Positions 40,637 through 51,668 of a stretch of DNA of 64,000 nt are shown piece after piece. How positions within the stretch are numbered: position 1 is the first letter of the stretch; each line of letters opens with the position of its first letter. This stretch comes from SAR86 cluster bacterium SAR86A. Its GTDB lineage: Bacteria > Pseudomonadota > Gammaproteobacteria > Magnimaribacterales > D2472. The stretch lies in the NCBI GenBank assembly GCA_000252525.1, contig JH611157.1, forward strand, positions 1 through 64,000, in the 5' to 3' direction. Under the pieces are notes generated by a model. That model was not told the origin of the DNA and ran no database searches. It worked only from the letters and a program-made list of their open reading frames with translations. Made by a program: the position numbers and the translations under genes.

Positions 40637-41666
40637 CTTTCTTTTTATTTTCTTCCATGATTTTATCTAAAGGCAAATAAAGCAGGTTGTTTCCACCTTC
40701 GACATCTACCATAACTTTTGTAGAGTTTGACAATACTGATTGAAGAGCATCAAGATAAAGCCTGTCTCTAGTTACATCTGGTGCTTTGAGATACTCAGCA
40801 AGAAGTTGGTTAAATCTTTCAACTTCACCTTCAGCCTCTGCAACAACAGCTTCTTTGTAAGCTTCTGCTTCTTTTATTCTGGCCTGAGCTTGTCCTCGAG
40901 CTTCAGGAACAATTGATAGTGCGTATCTTTCCGCCTCATTTTGTAATCTTTCTTTGTCCTCTCTTGCAGCTACAACATCATCGAATGCATTTTTAACTGC
41001 AGCTGGTGGATCTGTTTTTTCAATGTTGACTTGCTGGACAATAAGCCCAGTTTGATAAATATCCAAATATGATTGAAGTCTTGATTGCACTTCCTGTGCT
41101 ATATTTTCTCTTCCAACTGTTAAAGTTTGATCAAGGGTATTATCACCAACTACGTGCCTTAATGCACTTTCAATTGCGTTACGAAGACTTCCTTCTGGGT
41201 CTTTAACATTAAGAACAAAATCTTTTAAATTAGCAATCCTGTATTGTGCTGAAACTGTTACATCAACTATGTTCTCATCTTTAGTCAACATACTATTTGT
41301 TTGAGTGTATCTTCTAGTTAAAGAAACATTTTCAATATATCTCTCATCGATGCCAGCAAGTCTAAAATTAAGACCTTCTTCTTGCTCTTCGTAAAATTTA
41401 CCCAATCTTAGAATGACTGCTCTTTCAGAGGCATCTAACTGATAGATGCACTGTGATGCATAAACAATCGAAAATGCAAAAAGTGCGTACATTAACATTC
41501 TTGAAGATGGGAAATTAAAACCACTTCCTCCATCTCCAGAACCAGAGCCATTAGTTGATGATTTTTTTCCACCAAGAATAGATGAAAATTTCTTCATCAA
41601 TTCATCAAAATCTGGAGCATCATTTTTATTGCCCCACGGATCATTTTCTTTGTTATCCCAATTCAC
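40620..41666 (-). CDS. hflK: FtsH protease modulator HflK
   Basis: Gly-rich N-terminus MNWDNKENDPWG, SPFH domain with QLDASERAVILRLGKF; paired with hflC. Confidence 0.94.
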   Translation of the reverse strand: MNWDNKENDPWGNKNDAPDFDELMKKFSSILGGKKSSTNGSGSGDGGSGFNFPSSRMLMYALFAFSIVYASQCIYQLDASERAVILRLGKFYEEQEEGLNFRLAGIDERYIENVSLTRRYTQTNSMLTKDENIVDVTVSAQYRIANLKDFVLNVKDPEGSLRNAIESALRHVVGDNTLDQTLTVGRENIAQEVQSRLQSYLDIYQTGLIVQQVNIEKTDPPAAVKNAFDDVVAAREDKERLQNEAERYALSIVPEARGQAQARIKEAEAYKEAVVAEAEGEVERFNQLLAEYLKAPDVTRDRLYLDALQSVLSNSTKVMVDVEGGNNLLYLPLDKIMEENKKKGDDDE

Positions 41667-41724
41667 TTTTTTACCTCAGTATATCTTGACTATTATAAAC
41701 GTATGTTGGGTCTTATTATTATAT

Positions 41725-42660
41725 TTAAAGTGAAGATAATGAATTTTTAACCTTATTTGTGAACGTTTTGATATCTTCAATATCTACATTTATATAGTTG
41801 TCCCAACTTTTCATCCAAGTAACTTGTCTTTTTGCAAGCTGTCTTGTCGCATATAGAGCTTTATCAAACAAAATATCTTTAGGATATTTGCCATTTATAT
41901 ATTCAATAGATTGTTTGTAGTTAACAGCTTTTCTTATGGGATGATCCTCTGCAATATTGAAATCATTTAAAATATTTTCTGTTTCTTCTATTAAACCGTT
42001 ATCAATCATTTCATGGAGTCTAGCTTTTATTCTTTCATGTAATATCTCTCTGTCTGTTTTAATGCCAAATTGTATAACTTCATATTTTTCTCTTATGCCA
42101 TTAGTTGGATTATTACTAAAAATCTCACTTAATTTTTTTCCTGAGTTTTTGTATATCTCAAGAGCTCTAATTATTCTTATTTCATCATTATGATCAATAT
42201 CAACCGCATAATTAGGATCAATTCCCTCAAGCATCTTGTATAAATGAGAAGTTGAGTTATTTTGTTTTATTTCATTAAGCTCTTTCCTATATTCTAGGTC
42301 TCTCCCTGGCAAGTCATGAATGCCATAAAATAAAGATCTAAAATACATCATAGATCCACCTACAAAAAAAGGTATCTTATTTTTGTCGTGTGTCTCTTCA
42401 ATCAATGCTTTAGCTAGATTTAAAAAATCTGCGACAGAAAAGATATTATTTAGACTCTCAACATCAACCAGATGATGGGGATATTGTTTTAATATTTCTT
42501 TTGACGGCTTTGCCGAACCAATATCACATTTTTTATAAACCATAACAGAGTCAACGCTGATTATTTCAATTGGAAGATAGTCGTATGTTTTTATTGCAAG
42601 ATTTGTTTTCCCCGCTGCAGTAGGCCCAAACAAAAAAATTATTGGTTTTTTTTCTTTAAT
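41725..42660 (-). CDS. miaA: tRNA dimethylallyltransferase; start codon uncertain
   Basis: PIIFLFGPTAAGKTNLAIK, EIISVDSVMVYKKCDIGSAKPS; track begins at TTG 42633 but P-loop context extends upstream to a possible ATT at 42660. Confidence 0.92.
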   Translation of the reverse strand: MKEKKPIIFLFGPTAAGKTNLAIKTYDYLPIEIISVDSVMVYKKCDIGSAKPSKEILKQYPHHLVDVESLNNIFSVADFLNLAKALIEETHDKNKIPFFVGGSMMYFRSLFYGIHDLPGRDLEYRKELNEIKQNNSTSHLYKMLEGIDPNYAVDIDHNDEIRIIRALEIYKNSGKKLSEIFSNNPTNGIREKYEVIQFGIKTDREILHERIKARLHEMIDNGLIEETENILNDFNIAEDHPIRKAVNYKQSIEYINGKYPKDILFDKALYATRQLAKRQVTWMKSWDNYINVDIEDIKTFTNKVKNSLSSL

Positions 42661-42665
42661 GTGAA

Positions 42666-44244
<1,579 letters not shown>

Positions 44245-44290
44245 TGCTAATAATCTAAACTAAAAATGTAATAATACAATTATATATTTA

Positions 44291-45163
44291 ATGAATAATT
44301 TAATTCTCAAGATTTCAGTTTATTTGTGGAGGACTACATTAATATTTCCTTGGAGGATTCAAATAATATTTGGCAAGCTCCTTGGAAATATACTTTTAAT
44401 AATTCCCTTCAAGAGAAATAAATTTAGTAAGGCAAATATTGAGCTTTGTTTTCCTGAACTAAGTGAATCTAAAAAAAATCAAATTCTCAAAAGAAATATT
44501 ATTTTATCTGGCAGTGTATTATTTAACACAGGGATTTCTTGGTTTTGGAGTGATGAAAGAATCAATAAAAATATTGAATATGAGATCTGTGGTTTAAAAG
44601 AAATAATTGAAGATCAGAAAAATAATAAAAGCATTCTTTTATTTTTTAAGCATTCTCTTCATCTAGAGCTCGATGCAAGAATACTTGGTATGAACTGTGA
44701 CATTTATGGGATAGAACGAGAACATAACTCAAAAGATTTTAATAAACTCCAAATGAAGGGTAGATTAAAAAGTATGAAAGGTTTAACGGATAGAAACAAT
44801 ACATTTACTTTCATTAAATGGTTAAAAACTGGAAAAACTGTTTTATATGCGCCTGACCAAGATTATGGAAGTAAAAGATCTAAAGAGGTTGATTTTTTTG
44901 GTCATTCTGCTGCAACTGTCATCGCCCCATACAAATTGATTCAATCAACCAGATGTAAAACGTACTTCCTCGATAGTTATTTCACTGAAAACAAATTAAA
45001 TCTTGTTATTGAAAAAGTATCCTTTAATAAGAACAGTGAACAAGATTTTTTGCAGGAAATGAACAATTACATTGAAAAAAAAATCAGAGAATATCCTCAT
45101 GAATATTTATGGCAACATAGAAGATTTAAATCAACTCTTGGAAAAGACAAGCTTTATAAATGA
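44291..45163 (+). CDS. Lipid A biosynthesis lauroyl/myristoyl acyltransferase family (LpxL/HtrB-like)
   Basis: LLFFKHSLHLELDARI, KTGKTVLYAPDQDYG, EYPHEYLWQHRRFKS. Confidence 0.88.
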   Translation: MNNLILKISVYLWRTTLIFPWRIQIIFGKLLGNILLIIPFKRNKFSKANIELCFPELSESKKNQILKRNIILSGSVLFNTGISWFWSDERINKNIEYEICGLKEIIEDQKNNKSILLFFKHSLHLELDARILGMNCDIYGIEREHNSKDFNKLQMKGRLKSMKGLTDRNNTFTFIKWLKTGKTVLYAPDQDYGSKRSKEVDFFGHSAATVIAPYKLIQSTRCKTYFLDSYFTENKLNLVIEKVSFNKNSEQDFLQEMNNYIEKKIREYPHEYLWQHRRFKSTLGKDKLYK

Positions 45164-45762
45164 ATTTAGAAGCATTAGAAGAAGTAAAAGGTTTTATGCC
45201 CTACCACGAAGGTGAAGCATTATCTAAATGGGCTGAGGAATTTTCAAACAAAGGTCCAATTATGGAGATCGGAACTTATTGTGGTAAATCTTCACTCTTT
45301 CTCTCTTATGGAGCAAATAAAAATAATCAACTTGTTTTTACCGTTGATCATCATAATGGGTCTGAAGAGCATCAAATTGATGAAGAATATTTTGATAATG
45401 AAATATATGATACTGAAACAAACTCAGTAAATTCATTTCCACTTTTTGTTAAGAATATAAACCGATTTAGAGCATCAAATGTAGTACCAATAGTTAGAAG
45501 CTCTGTGGATGCTGCTAAAACCTGGAATGCATATCTTGGAATGGTTTTCATCGATGGTGGTCATGCTTTGGAAACTGCAATGCAAGACTTTAATTCTTGG
45601 AACGAAAAAATTATTTCTGGTGGAGCATTAGTCATACATGATATTTTTGAAAATCCAGAAGATGGAGGACAAGCTCCATTTATGGTTTATCAGCATGCTC
45701 TTAAAAATGGCTTTAGTGATTTTGAAAGAGTAGATACAATAATTTGCCTAAAGAAATCATAG
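45160..45762 (+). CDS. Class I SAM-dependent methyltransferase
   Basis: IMEIGTYCGKSSLFLSYGA, MVFIDGGHALETAMQDF. Confidence 0.75.
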   Translation: MNLEALEEVKGFMPYHEGEALSKWAEEFSNKGPIMEIGTYCGKSSLFLSYGANKNNQLVFTVDHHNGSEEHQIDEEYFDNEIYDTETNSVNSFPLFVKNINRFRASNVVPIVRSSVDAAKTWNAYLGMVFIDGGHALETAMQDFNSWNEKIISGGALVIHDIFENPEDGGQAPFMVYQHALKNGFSDFERVDTIICLKKS

Positions 45763-46806
45763 TTGATTCCTTGTAAAAATATCTGAACCATCTGAAAAAT
45801 CATAAATGCTATCAGCAGCAATAATTAAAGCTGCTGATGTCCAGGTTGGTTTCTCATTGGGCCAAAAAAAATTTTCTTCAAATTGCCATCCCATGAATGG
45901 TATATTCTTTTTATCTGAAATATTTAATACTTCAATTAATATTTTTTTTGCTGTAGATATATTGTCTGACATTGTTAAAGCAATAATAAATTCACATGTC
46001 TCAGCTACAGTTATCCAAGGTTCCTCTCTCACACACTTTACACCTAATCCTTCAACATAAAACTCTTTAAAAATCTTTTCTATATAAACTTCTTTTTCTG
46101 ATTCTGTAAGGCATCCAGATAAAATTGGATAATAAGAATCCATTGAGAATCTTGATCTATCAATAGTAATGTCAAAAAGCCCTTTTGGATTTCTTATGGC
46201 TGAACTTAATTTATTATATGCCGTTAACCAATTTTTATTTTCTTGAAAATTTAAAGTTTTTGATAGAGCAATTCCGCACTCAATGCTCTTTAAAATCGAA
46301 GATGAGCCTGTAAGCAAGAAATCATTTTCTATCTTACCTTTTTTATCTATAGACCATGGAATTGTTCCATTTGCATTTTGTAGATTTAAAGAAAAATTAA
46401 TAGAGGACTGAATCGTTGGCCATAGCTCTTTTATCTTTTCTTTATCTTTAAAAATTTTATAGTAGTGAAGAGCCGCAACAGCTATGTAAGGAGCAAAGTG
46501 AGTAGGTTTATGATACTCAATTGGTGTTATGTCATCATATTTAGCATACCAGCTACCATCATCATTTTGATTTTCTTTTAGCCAATTAAAGGCTTTTTCT
46601 GAAGAATTTTTATCCTCTAAAAAATTTAAACCCATAATTGACTCAATATGATCCCATGGGTCATGGCTTAAATCTTCATTAGATGGTATTGCTCCAGATA
46701 CAAGTTGATTTTGTCTTATAAAATTTGCAATGTCTAAAAACAAATCTTTATCTATAGAAATTTCATTTGAAAACTTTTGAGTAGGTAAATGCATTCTACT
46801 TTTCAA
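45757..46806 (-). CDS. Prenyltransferase/terpenoid-cyclase-like alpha/alpha toroid protein of unknown function
   Basis: Repeats such as AFNWLKENQNDDGSWYAKYDD and SINFSLNLQNANGTIPWSI (QxxDGSW-like); PTWTSAALIIAADSIY. Confidence 0.6.
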   Translation of the reverse strand: MKSRMHLPTQKFSNEISIDKDLFLDIANFIRQNQLVSGAIPSNEDLSHDPWDHIESIMGLNFLEDKNSSEKAFNWLKENQNDDGSWYAKYDDITPIEYHKPTHFAPYIAVAALHYYKIFKDKEKIKELWPTIQSSINFSLNLQNANGTIPWSIDKKGKIENDFLLTGSSSILKSIECGIALSKTLNFQENKNWLTAYNKLSSAIRNPKGLFDITIDRSRFSMDSYYPILSGCLTESEKEVYIEKIFKEFYVEGLGVKCVREEPWITVAETCEFIIALTMSDNISTAKKILIEVLNISDKKNIPFMGWQFEENFFWPNEKPTWTSAALIIAADSIYDFSDGSDIFTRNQL

Positions 46807-47497
46807 AATACATTGAAAAACTTTTTCCCATTATTGGATTCAATATCTTATCAATGCAATCAAGCAGAAGAGGTTTTTTAAGAATATGTCGTTCAAGAAT
46901 TTTTTTATAGATTTTTACTAAAAGGTTTTTATCTTGAGTATTCCAAAAAAAGCATCTGAGCCACCAATATGGAGAATGAATTGAATGAAATTTCTCAGAC
47001 GAAAGAAATATAAAGCCTCTTTCTTTAATTTCATTAACTAAATCGTTTTGATTAAATATTCGTAAATGTCCGCCTGGTTGATTTTGATATTCTTTAGACA
47101 GTGACCAACAAATTCTTTCTGGCCAAGACGCAGGAACGCTTGCATAAAATTTGCCGCCTTTTTTGAGTACTCTTTTAATTTCATCTACTGCGTCCATGTA
47201 ATTGTGGAGATGCTCAAGAACCTCAGAGCATACAACTAAATCAAAAGTTTCATCTGGAAAAGGAAGTGAATAAGCTGAAGCTTCCATAAATTCAGCTCCA
47301 GCATTAGATATTGACTGGAAGTACTCATAGCCCTCTTCAGCTTTTTTAAGGGAATCATCATGAGGATCAATACCTATACATTTCATGTTCGGATAGTGTT
47401 GCATTACTCCAAATATATGTCTGCCCTCTCCGCAACCAACATCTAGCATCAAACCTTCACTAGCGATTTCGTATTTTGTAAAGTTAAAAGTTAACAT
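46796..47497 (-). CDS. Class I SAM-dependent methyltransferase
   Basis: GLMLDVGCGEGRHIFGV, FDLVVCSEVLEHLHNYMDAVDEIKRVLKKGGKFYASVP. Confidence 0.85.
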   Translation of the reverse strand: MLTFNFTKYEIASEGLMLDVGCGEGRHIFGVMQHYPNMKCIGIDPHDDSLKKAEEGYEYFQSISNAGAEFMEASAYSLPFPDETFDLVVCSEVLEHLHNYMDAVDEIKRVLKKGGKFYASVPASWPERICWSLSKEYQNQPGGHLRIFNQNDLVNEIKERGFIFLSSEKFHSIHSPYWWLRCFFWNTQDKNLLVKIYKKILERHILKKPLLLDCIDKILNPIMGKSFSMYFEK

Positions 47498-48737
47498 TTT
47501 TATAATTTTGAATGGTTCTAAGAATTACCTCTTCATATTGTCTTGTGATTTTGGGCCAATTGAACTTATCAATTATATGCTGTCTTCCATTTTCAGCAAT
47601 CACTTTATAATTCTCATAATCTGATAGTATTTCTATTACAGCATCAGAAATTTGCTTTGAATCTTTAGGTTTGATTAACTTAGCGAAATCTCCAACTAGT
47701 TCAGGTATAGATGATACGTCTGTAGCTATTAGGGGAACTTCACAACTCATCGCTTCAATTACTGGATATCCAAAGCCCTCATACAAAGAGGAGACAATTG
47801 CGATTGAGCTAGTTGAATATAATTCACATATTTTTGTTTTTGAAATATTTTTTTTGAAAAAAATATTTTCTTTAATGCCTAATTCTTCAATCAACCTTTC
47901 AGTATGTCCACCTTTTTTAACATCACCAATTACAATTAAGTGAATATCTGGATATTTTTCTTTTAATATCTTTATAGCCTTCAAAGAGTAATCAAGTCCT
48001 TTCAATGGAACATCGGCACTTGCTGTAGTAATCAATCTATTTTTGTTTCTTTTTGACACTGGTATCGGAGAAAATTCATTAGTATCAAGTCCATTATTTA
48101 TGACTGATATTGTATTTTTATTACATTTAAATTCTTTTATGATTCCATTTTTTGAACTTTTAGATGGTGTAATGATTGTTGTTATTTTTGGAGCTACTTT
48201 TGTTTGCATTTTAAGGAATCCATACCACAAATGTCTCGAAATCTTGTATCTAATTTTATTGGAGGCAGCTAACTCAAATTTATAATCAAATGTTATTGGA
48301 TGATGAATAATTTCTATAAGAGGAAATCTTTTTTGAATGTTTAATAATCCATAACTTAGAGACTGATTGTCTATAATGACATCATAATCCACATTATGTC
48401 TGAGATATTTATCAACCCTATTTCCAAATGTTTTTGGTTCCGGAAATCCTCCGATGAGTGCAATAAAGAATTCATAGAAATCATCTTTATTTTTATTCTT
48501 CTTTTTAAAAAACTTTCTTAATCTATCTTTAAACACAAACGATTCAAATAAATCTAGTCCAGGAAGTTTGATTAATTTTACATTGTCATGAAGATTAGGA
48601 TATGGAGGTCCAGAGATGACATCAACATCATGGCCTAAAAGACTTAATGCAAAAGATATGTCTCTTACATAGACTCCTTGGCCGCCTCCATATTTGGCAC
48701 TCCTATAACTTAGTATTGCTATTCGTAATTTTTGCAA
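47484..48737 (-). CDS. Glycosyltransferase family 4
   Basis: YGGGQGVYVRDISFALSLLGHDVDVI, SSLYEGFGYPVIEAMSCEVPLIATDVSSIPEL. Confidence 0.9.
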   Translation of the reverse strand: MQKLRIAILSYRSAKYGGGQGVYVRDISFALSLLGHDVDVISGPPYPNLHDNVKLIKLPGLDLFESFVFKDRLRKFFKKKNKNKDDFYEFFIALIGGFPEPKTFGNRVDKYLRHNVDYDVIIDNQSLSYGLLNIQKRFPLIEIIHHPITFDYKFELAASNKIRYKISRHLWYGFLKMQTKVAPKITTIITPSKSSKNGIIKEFKCNKNTISVINNGLDTNEFSPIPVSKRNKNRLITTASADVPLKGLDYSLKAIKILKEKYPDIHLIVIGDVKKGGHTERLIEELGIKENIFFKKNISKTKICELYSTSSIAIVSSLYEGFGYPVIEAMSCEVPLIATDVSSIPELVGDFAKLIKPKDSKQISDAVIEILSDYENYKVIAENGRQHIIDKFNWPKITRQYEEVILRTIQNYKNVNF

Positions 48738-48743
48738 AAGTAA

Positions 48744-49664
48744 TTATTTAGTATATGTAAGCCAGCTTTGATAGTTTAAGTCTTTACCAGAAATAACTTC
48801 GTCAAATTTATTTTGAAGAACTTTGGTGATTTCACCAGCTCCATCATGACCAATTTTTACATCATCTACTTTGCTAATTGGTGTAATTTCAACAGCTGTT
48901 CCAGTAAAAAAAGCTTCATCGGCAGAAATTAAATCATCAAAAGTTAAATTTTTCTCGATAACATCATAATTCAGGTCTTTTGCTATCTGAATTACAGACT
49001 GTCTTGTAATTCCATTAAGACAATGATCTTTTGTTGGAGTCATTAGCTTAAAGTCTTTTACTATAAAAATATTTTCTCCACTTCCTTCGGAGATAAATCC
49101 ATTAGCATCCATCATCAATGCTTCGTCAGCGCCCTTATCTATTGCTTCATGAAGAGCCATTGTGTTTTGAAAATAGGTACCAATAATTTTGTTACCTGAA
49201 TGTAATGGATTCTCATATTGAATATAAGAAGATTTTGCAATTGAAATACCTTTCTTCTTTGCTTCAGGATCCATGTATGATGGCCATTCCCATGCAGCTA
49301 TTGCTACATTTACACTTAGCTCTTTTGCTCTTAAGCCAAGACCTTCGTTCCCGAGATAAATAATTGGTCTAATATAGCCAGCATTTAATTGATTTTTATT
49401 AAGAGTTTCACATTGAGCATGAATAATTTCGTCAAGTTCAAAGGGTACTTCTATATTTATTTTTTTTGCAGCATCAAAGAGTCTATTAGTATGTTCTTTT
49501 AGCCTAAAAATAGCCGGTCCATTCAGAGTATCATAAGCTCTTACACCCTCAAAAACTCCAGTTCCATAGTGTAAAGTGTGTGACAAAATATGGACGTTGG
49601 TATCATCCCATTTTTGAAATGACCCATTTTTCCATATTAATTTGTTTTCAGTATTTATAAACAC
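48744..49664 (-). CDS. ilvE: Branched-chain amino acid aminotransferase
   Basis: HTLHYGTGVFEGVRAY, GFISEGSGENIFIV, DEAFFTGTAVEITPI. Confidence 0.95.
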   Translation of the reverse strand: MFINTENKLIWKNGSFQKWDDTNVHILSHTLHYGTGVFEGVRAYDTLNGPAIFRLKEHTNRLFDAAKKINIEVPFELDEIIHAQCETLNKNQLNAGYIRPIIYLGNEGLGLRAKELSVNVAIAAWEWPSYMDPEAKKKGISIAKSSYIQYENPLHSGNKIIGTYFQNTMALHEAIDKGADEALMMDANGFISEGSGENIFIVKDFKLMTPTKDHCLNGITRQSVIQIAKDLNYDVIEKNLTFDDLISADEAFFTGTAVEITPISKVDDVKIGHDGAGEITKVLQNKFDEVISGKDLNYQSWLTYTK

Positions 49665-49731
49665 TTTTCAAGTTATAATTTAGAGTGATTATTATTGTAT
49701 TGCAAAATCAGTCATATAAAAAAAGAAAAAT

Positions 49732-51096
49732 ATGGAAATTACAAAATCAATATTTAGAGAATATGACATAAGAGGTGAATATCCCAATCAAATTAATGAA
49801 GAAGTCGTAAGAAAGATTGGTAATGCAATTGCTGGGAAATGTATTAATTTAAATATTAAAGAAATTTGCGTCGGCAGAGACGGCCGAAATTCTGGTAAGT
49901 CTTTGCTTGAGGCAATGATTGGTGGTCTTTCTGAAAGTGGTATTGAAGTCATCAATATTGATTTAGCTACATCACCGCTTCTCTACTATGCAGCAAAAAA
50001 AAATAAATATAAAAGTGGAATTATGATTACTGGAAGTCATAATCCAAAAAATCATAATGGAATTAAGCTTGTTATTGATGATAAACCAGTCTCAGGAAAT
50101 GAAATTCTAGATTTACTTAATAAAGATCAAAAGTTTTCGGAATCAGTCGGTTCAATAAAATCACTAGATGTAAAAGATAGCTATATCGAAGAAGTTTCTC
50201 AAAGCTTAAAAATTAATAAAAAATTAAAAATAGTTATAGATTGCGGCAATGGAGCTGCTGGATTTATTGCACCAGATTTATATAAAAATTTAGGCTGTGA
50301 AGTAATAGAACTATATTCTGAGGTGGATGGTAATTTTCCTAATCATCATCCAGATCCAGGAAAAGTAGAAAATCTAAAAGATCTAATTCAAGCAGTTAAG
50401 ACTCATGGTGCAGATCTTGGACTAGCCTTTGATGGAGATGGGGACAGAGTTGGCATGGTTACTAACAATGGTGAAATAGTCTTTCCAGACAAAATATTAA
50501 TGATGCTAAGCAAAGATGTGCTCCATTCACAAAAAGGATCAATTATATTTGATGTGAAATGCTCAAATGCACTTAGTCAAATTATCAAAGAAAATGGTGG
50601 TTCTCCAATCATGTCTCCTACAGGTCACTTTCATATTAAAAATGGTATTAAAAAACATAATCCTTTGTTAGCTGGAGAAATGAGTGGACATATTTTCTTT
50701 AATGATAAATGGTATGGATTTGATGATGGTCATTACTCAGGTGCTAGAATTATTGAAATGCTTTCAAAAAATGAAAAAAGTATCGCAGAAATTTGCAATG
50801 AATTACCCATGCTTTTCTCAACCCCAGAACTCAACATAAATGTTACAGATGATAATAAATTCAAAATAATTAAAGAGTTCGCTGATAACTGTAGATTAGA
50901 AGGTGAAAAAAATACAATCGATGGGCTCCGATTAGACTTTGAGGATGGATGGGGTTTGATAAGAGCATCGAATACTACTCCAAAGCTTGTATTGAGATTT
51001 GAAGGTAGATCTGAGGAAATTCTGAATAGAATTCAAAATGACTTTTTAAATGAACTGACTCGCATTTGTCCCGATATTGATATAAATTTATCCTAA
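49732..51096 (+). CDS. algC: Phosphomannomutase/phosphoglucomutase
   Basis: FREYDIRGEYPNQINEE, MITGSHNPKNHNGIKLV, AFDGDGDRVGMV, RASNTTPKLVLRFEG. Confidence 0.92.
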   Translation: MEITKSIFREYDIRGEYPNQINEEVVRKIGNAIAGKCINLNIKEICVGRDGRNSGKSLLEAMIGGLSESGIEVINIDLATSPLLYYAAKKNKYKSGIMITGSHNPKNHNGIKLVIDDKPVSGNEILDLLNKDQKFSESVGSIKSLDVKDSYIEEVSQSLKINKKLKIVIDCGNGAAGFIAPDLYKNLGCEVIELYSEVDGNFPNHHPDPGKVENLKDLIQAVKTHGADLGLAFDGDGDRVGMVTNNGEIVFPDKILMMLSKDVLHSQKGSIIFDVKCSNALSQIIKENGGSPIMSPTGHFHIKNGIKKHNPLLAGEMSGHIFFNDKWYGFDDGHYSGARIIEMLSKNEKSIAEICNELPMLFSTPELNINVTDDNKFKIIKEFADNCRLEGEKNTIDGLRLDFEDGWGLIRASNTTPKLVLRFEGRSEEILNRIQNDFLNELTRICPDIDINLS

Positions 51097-51098
51097 GG

Positions 51099-51668
51099 AT
51101 GAAAAAAGACAGAAAAAATATAATTTTGGAATCTTTAGCTTCAATGCTTGAAGAAAGAAACATGTCAAAAGTTACTACTGCTCTTCTAGCCGAGAAATCT
51201 GGAATCACAGAAGCAGCACTTTACAGGCATTTTCCTAGCAAACGAGCGATATATGCAGAGTTGTTTTCGTTTTGTGATAATGCAATTTTTTCAAAATGTA
51301 ATGAATTAAAAAAAGAAAAATTATCCTCAAAAGATAAAATTAAAAATTCTTTTCTATTTTTTATGATTTTTGTTGAGAAGAATAAAGGTTTTGCTAGGCT
51401 CTTATCTCGTGAGGCTTTATCGTCTGATGAGCAAAATGTTTCAGATAACGTCAATCAATTTTATGAGAGGCTAGAACTATTTTTCAGACAAGTTTTAAAA
51501 GAAGATTCTGATAATTTAGTAACTCAACCTGGTGTCTCAGCACAGTTAATTGTTACAGCGCTAGAAGGAAATGTATCAAGATACATAAGATCAAAATTTA
51601 AAGATGCTCCATCTTCATACATTGAAAATATTTGGCAATTGTTAGCTATAACTATTTTTAAAAATTAA
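51099..51668 (+). CDS. slmA: Nucleoid occlusion factor SlmA (TetR family)
   Basis: VTTALLAEKSGITEAALYRHFPSKRAIYAELFSFCDNAIFS. Confidence 0.88.
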   Translation: MKKDRKNIILESLASMLEERNMSKVTTALLAEKSGITEAALYRHFPSKRAIYAELFSFCDNAIFSKCNELKKEKLSSKDKIKNSFLFFMIFVEKNKGFARLLSREALSSDEQNVSDNVNQFYERLELFFRQVLKEDSDNLVTQPGVSAQLIVTALEGNVSRYIRSKFKDAPSSYIENIWQLLAITIFKN

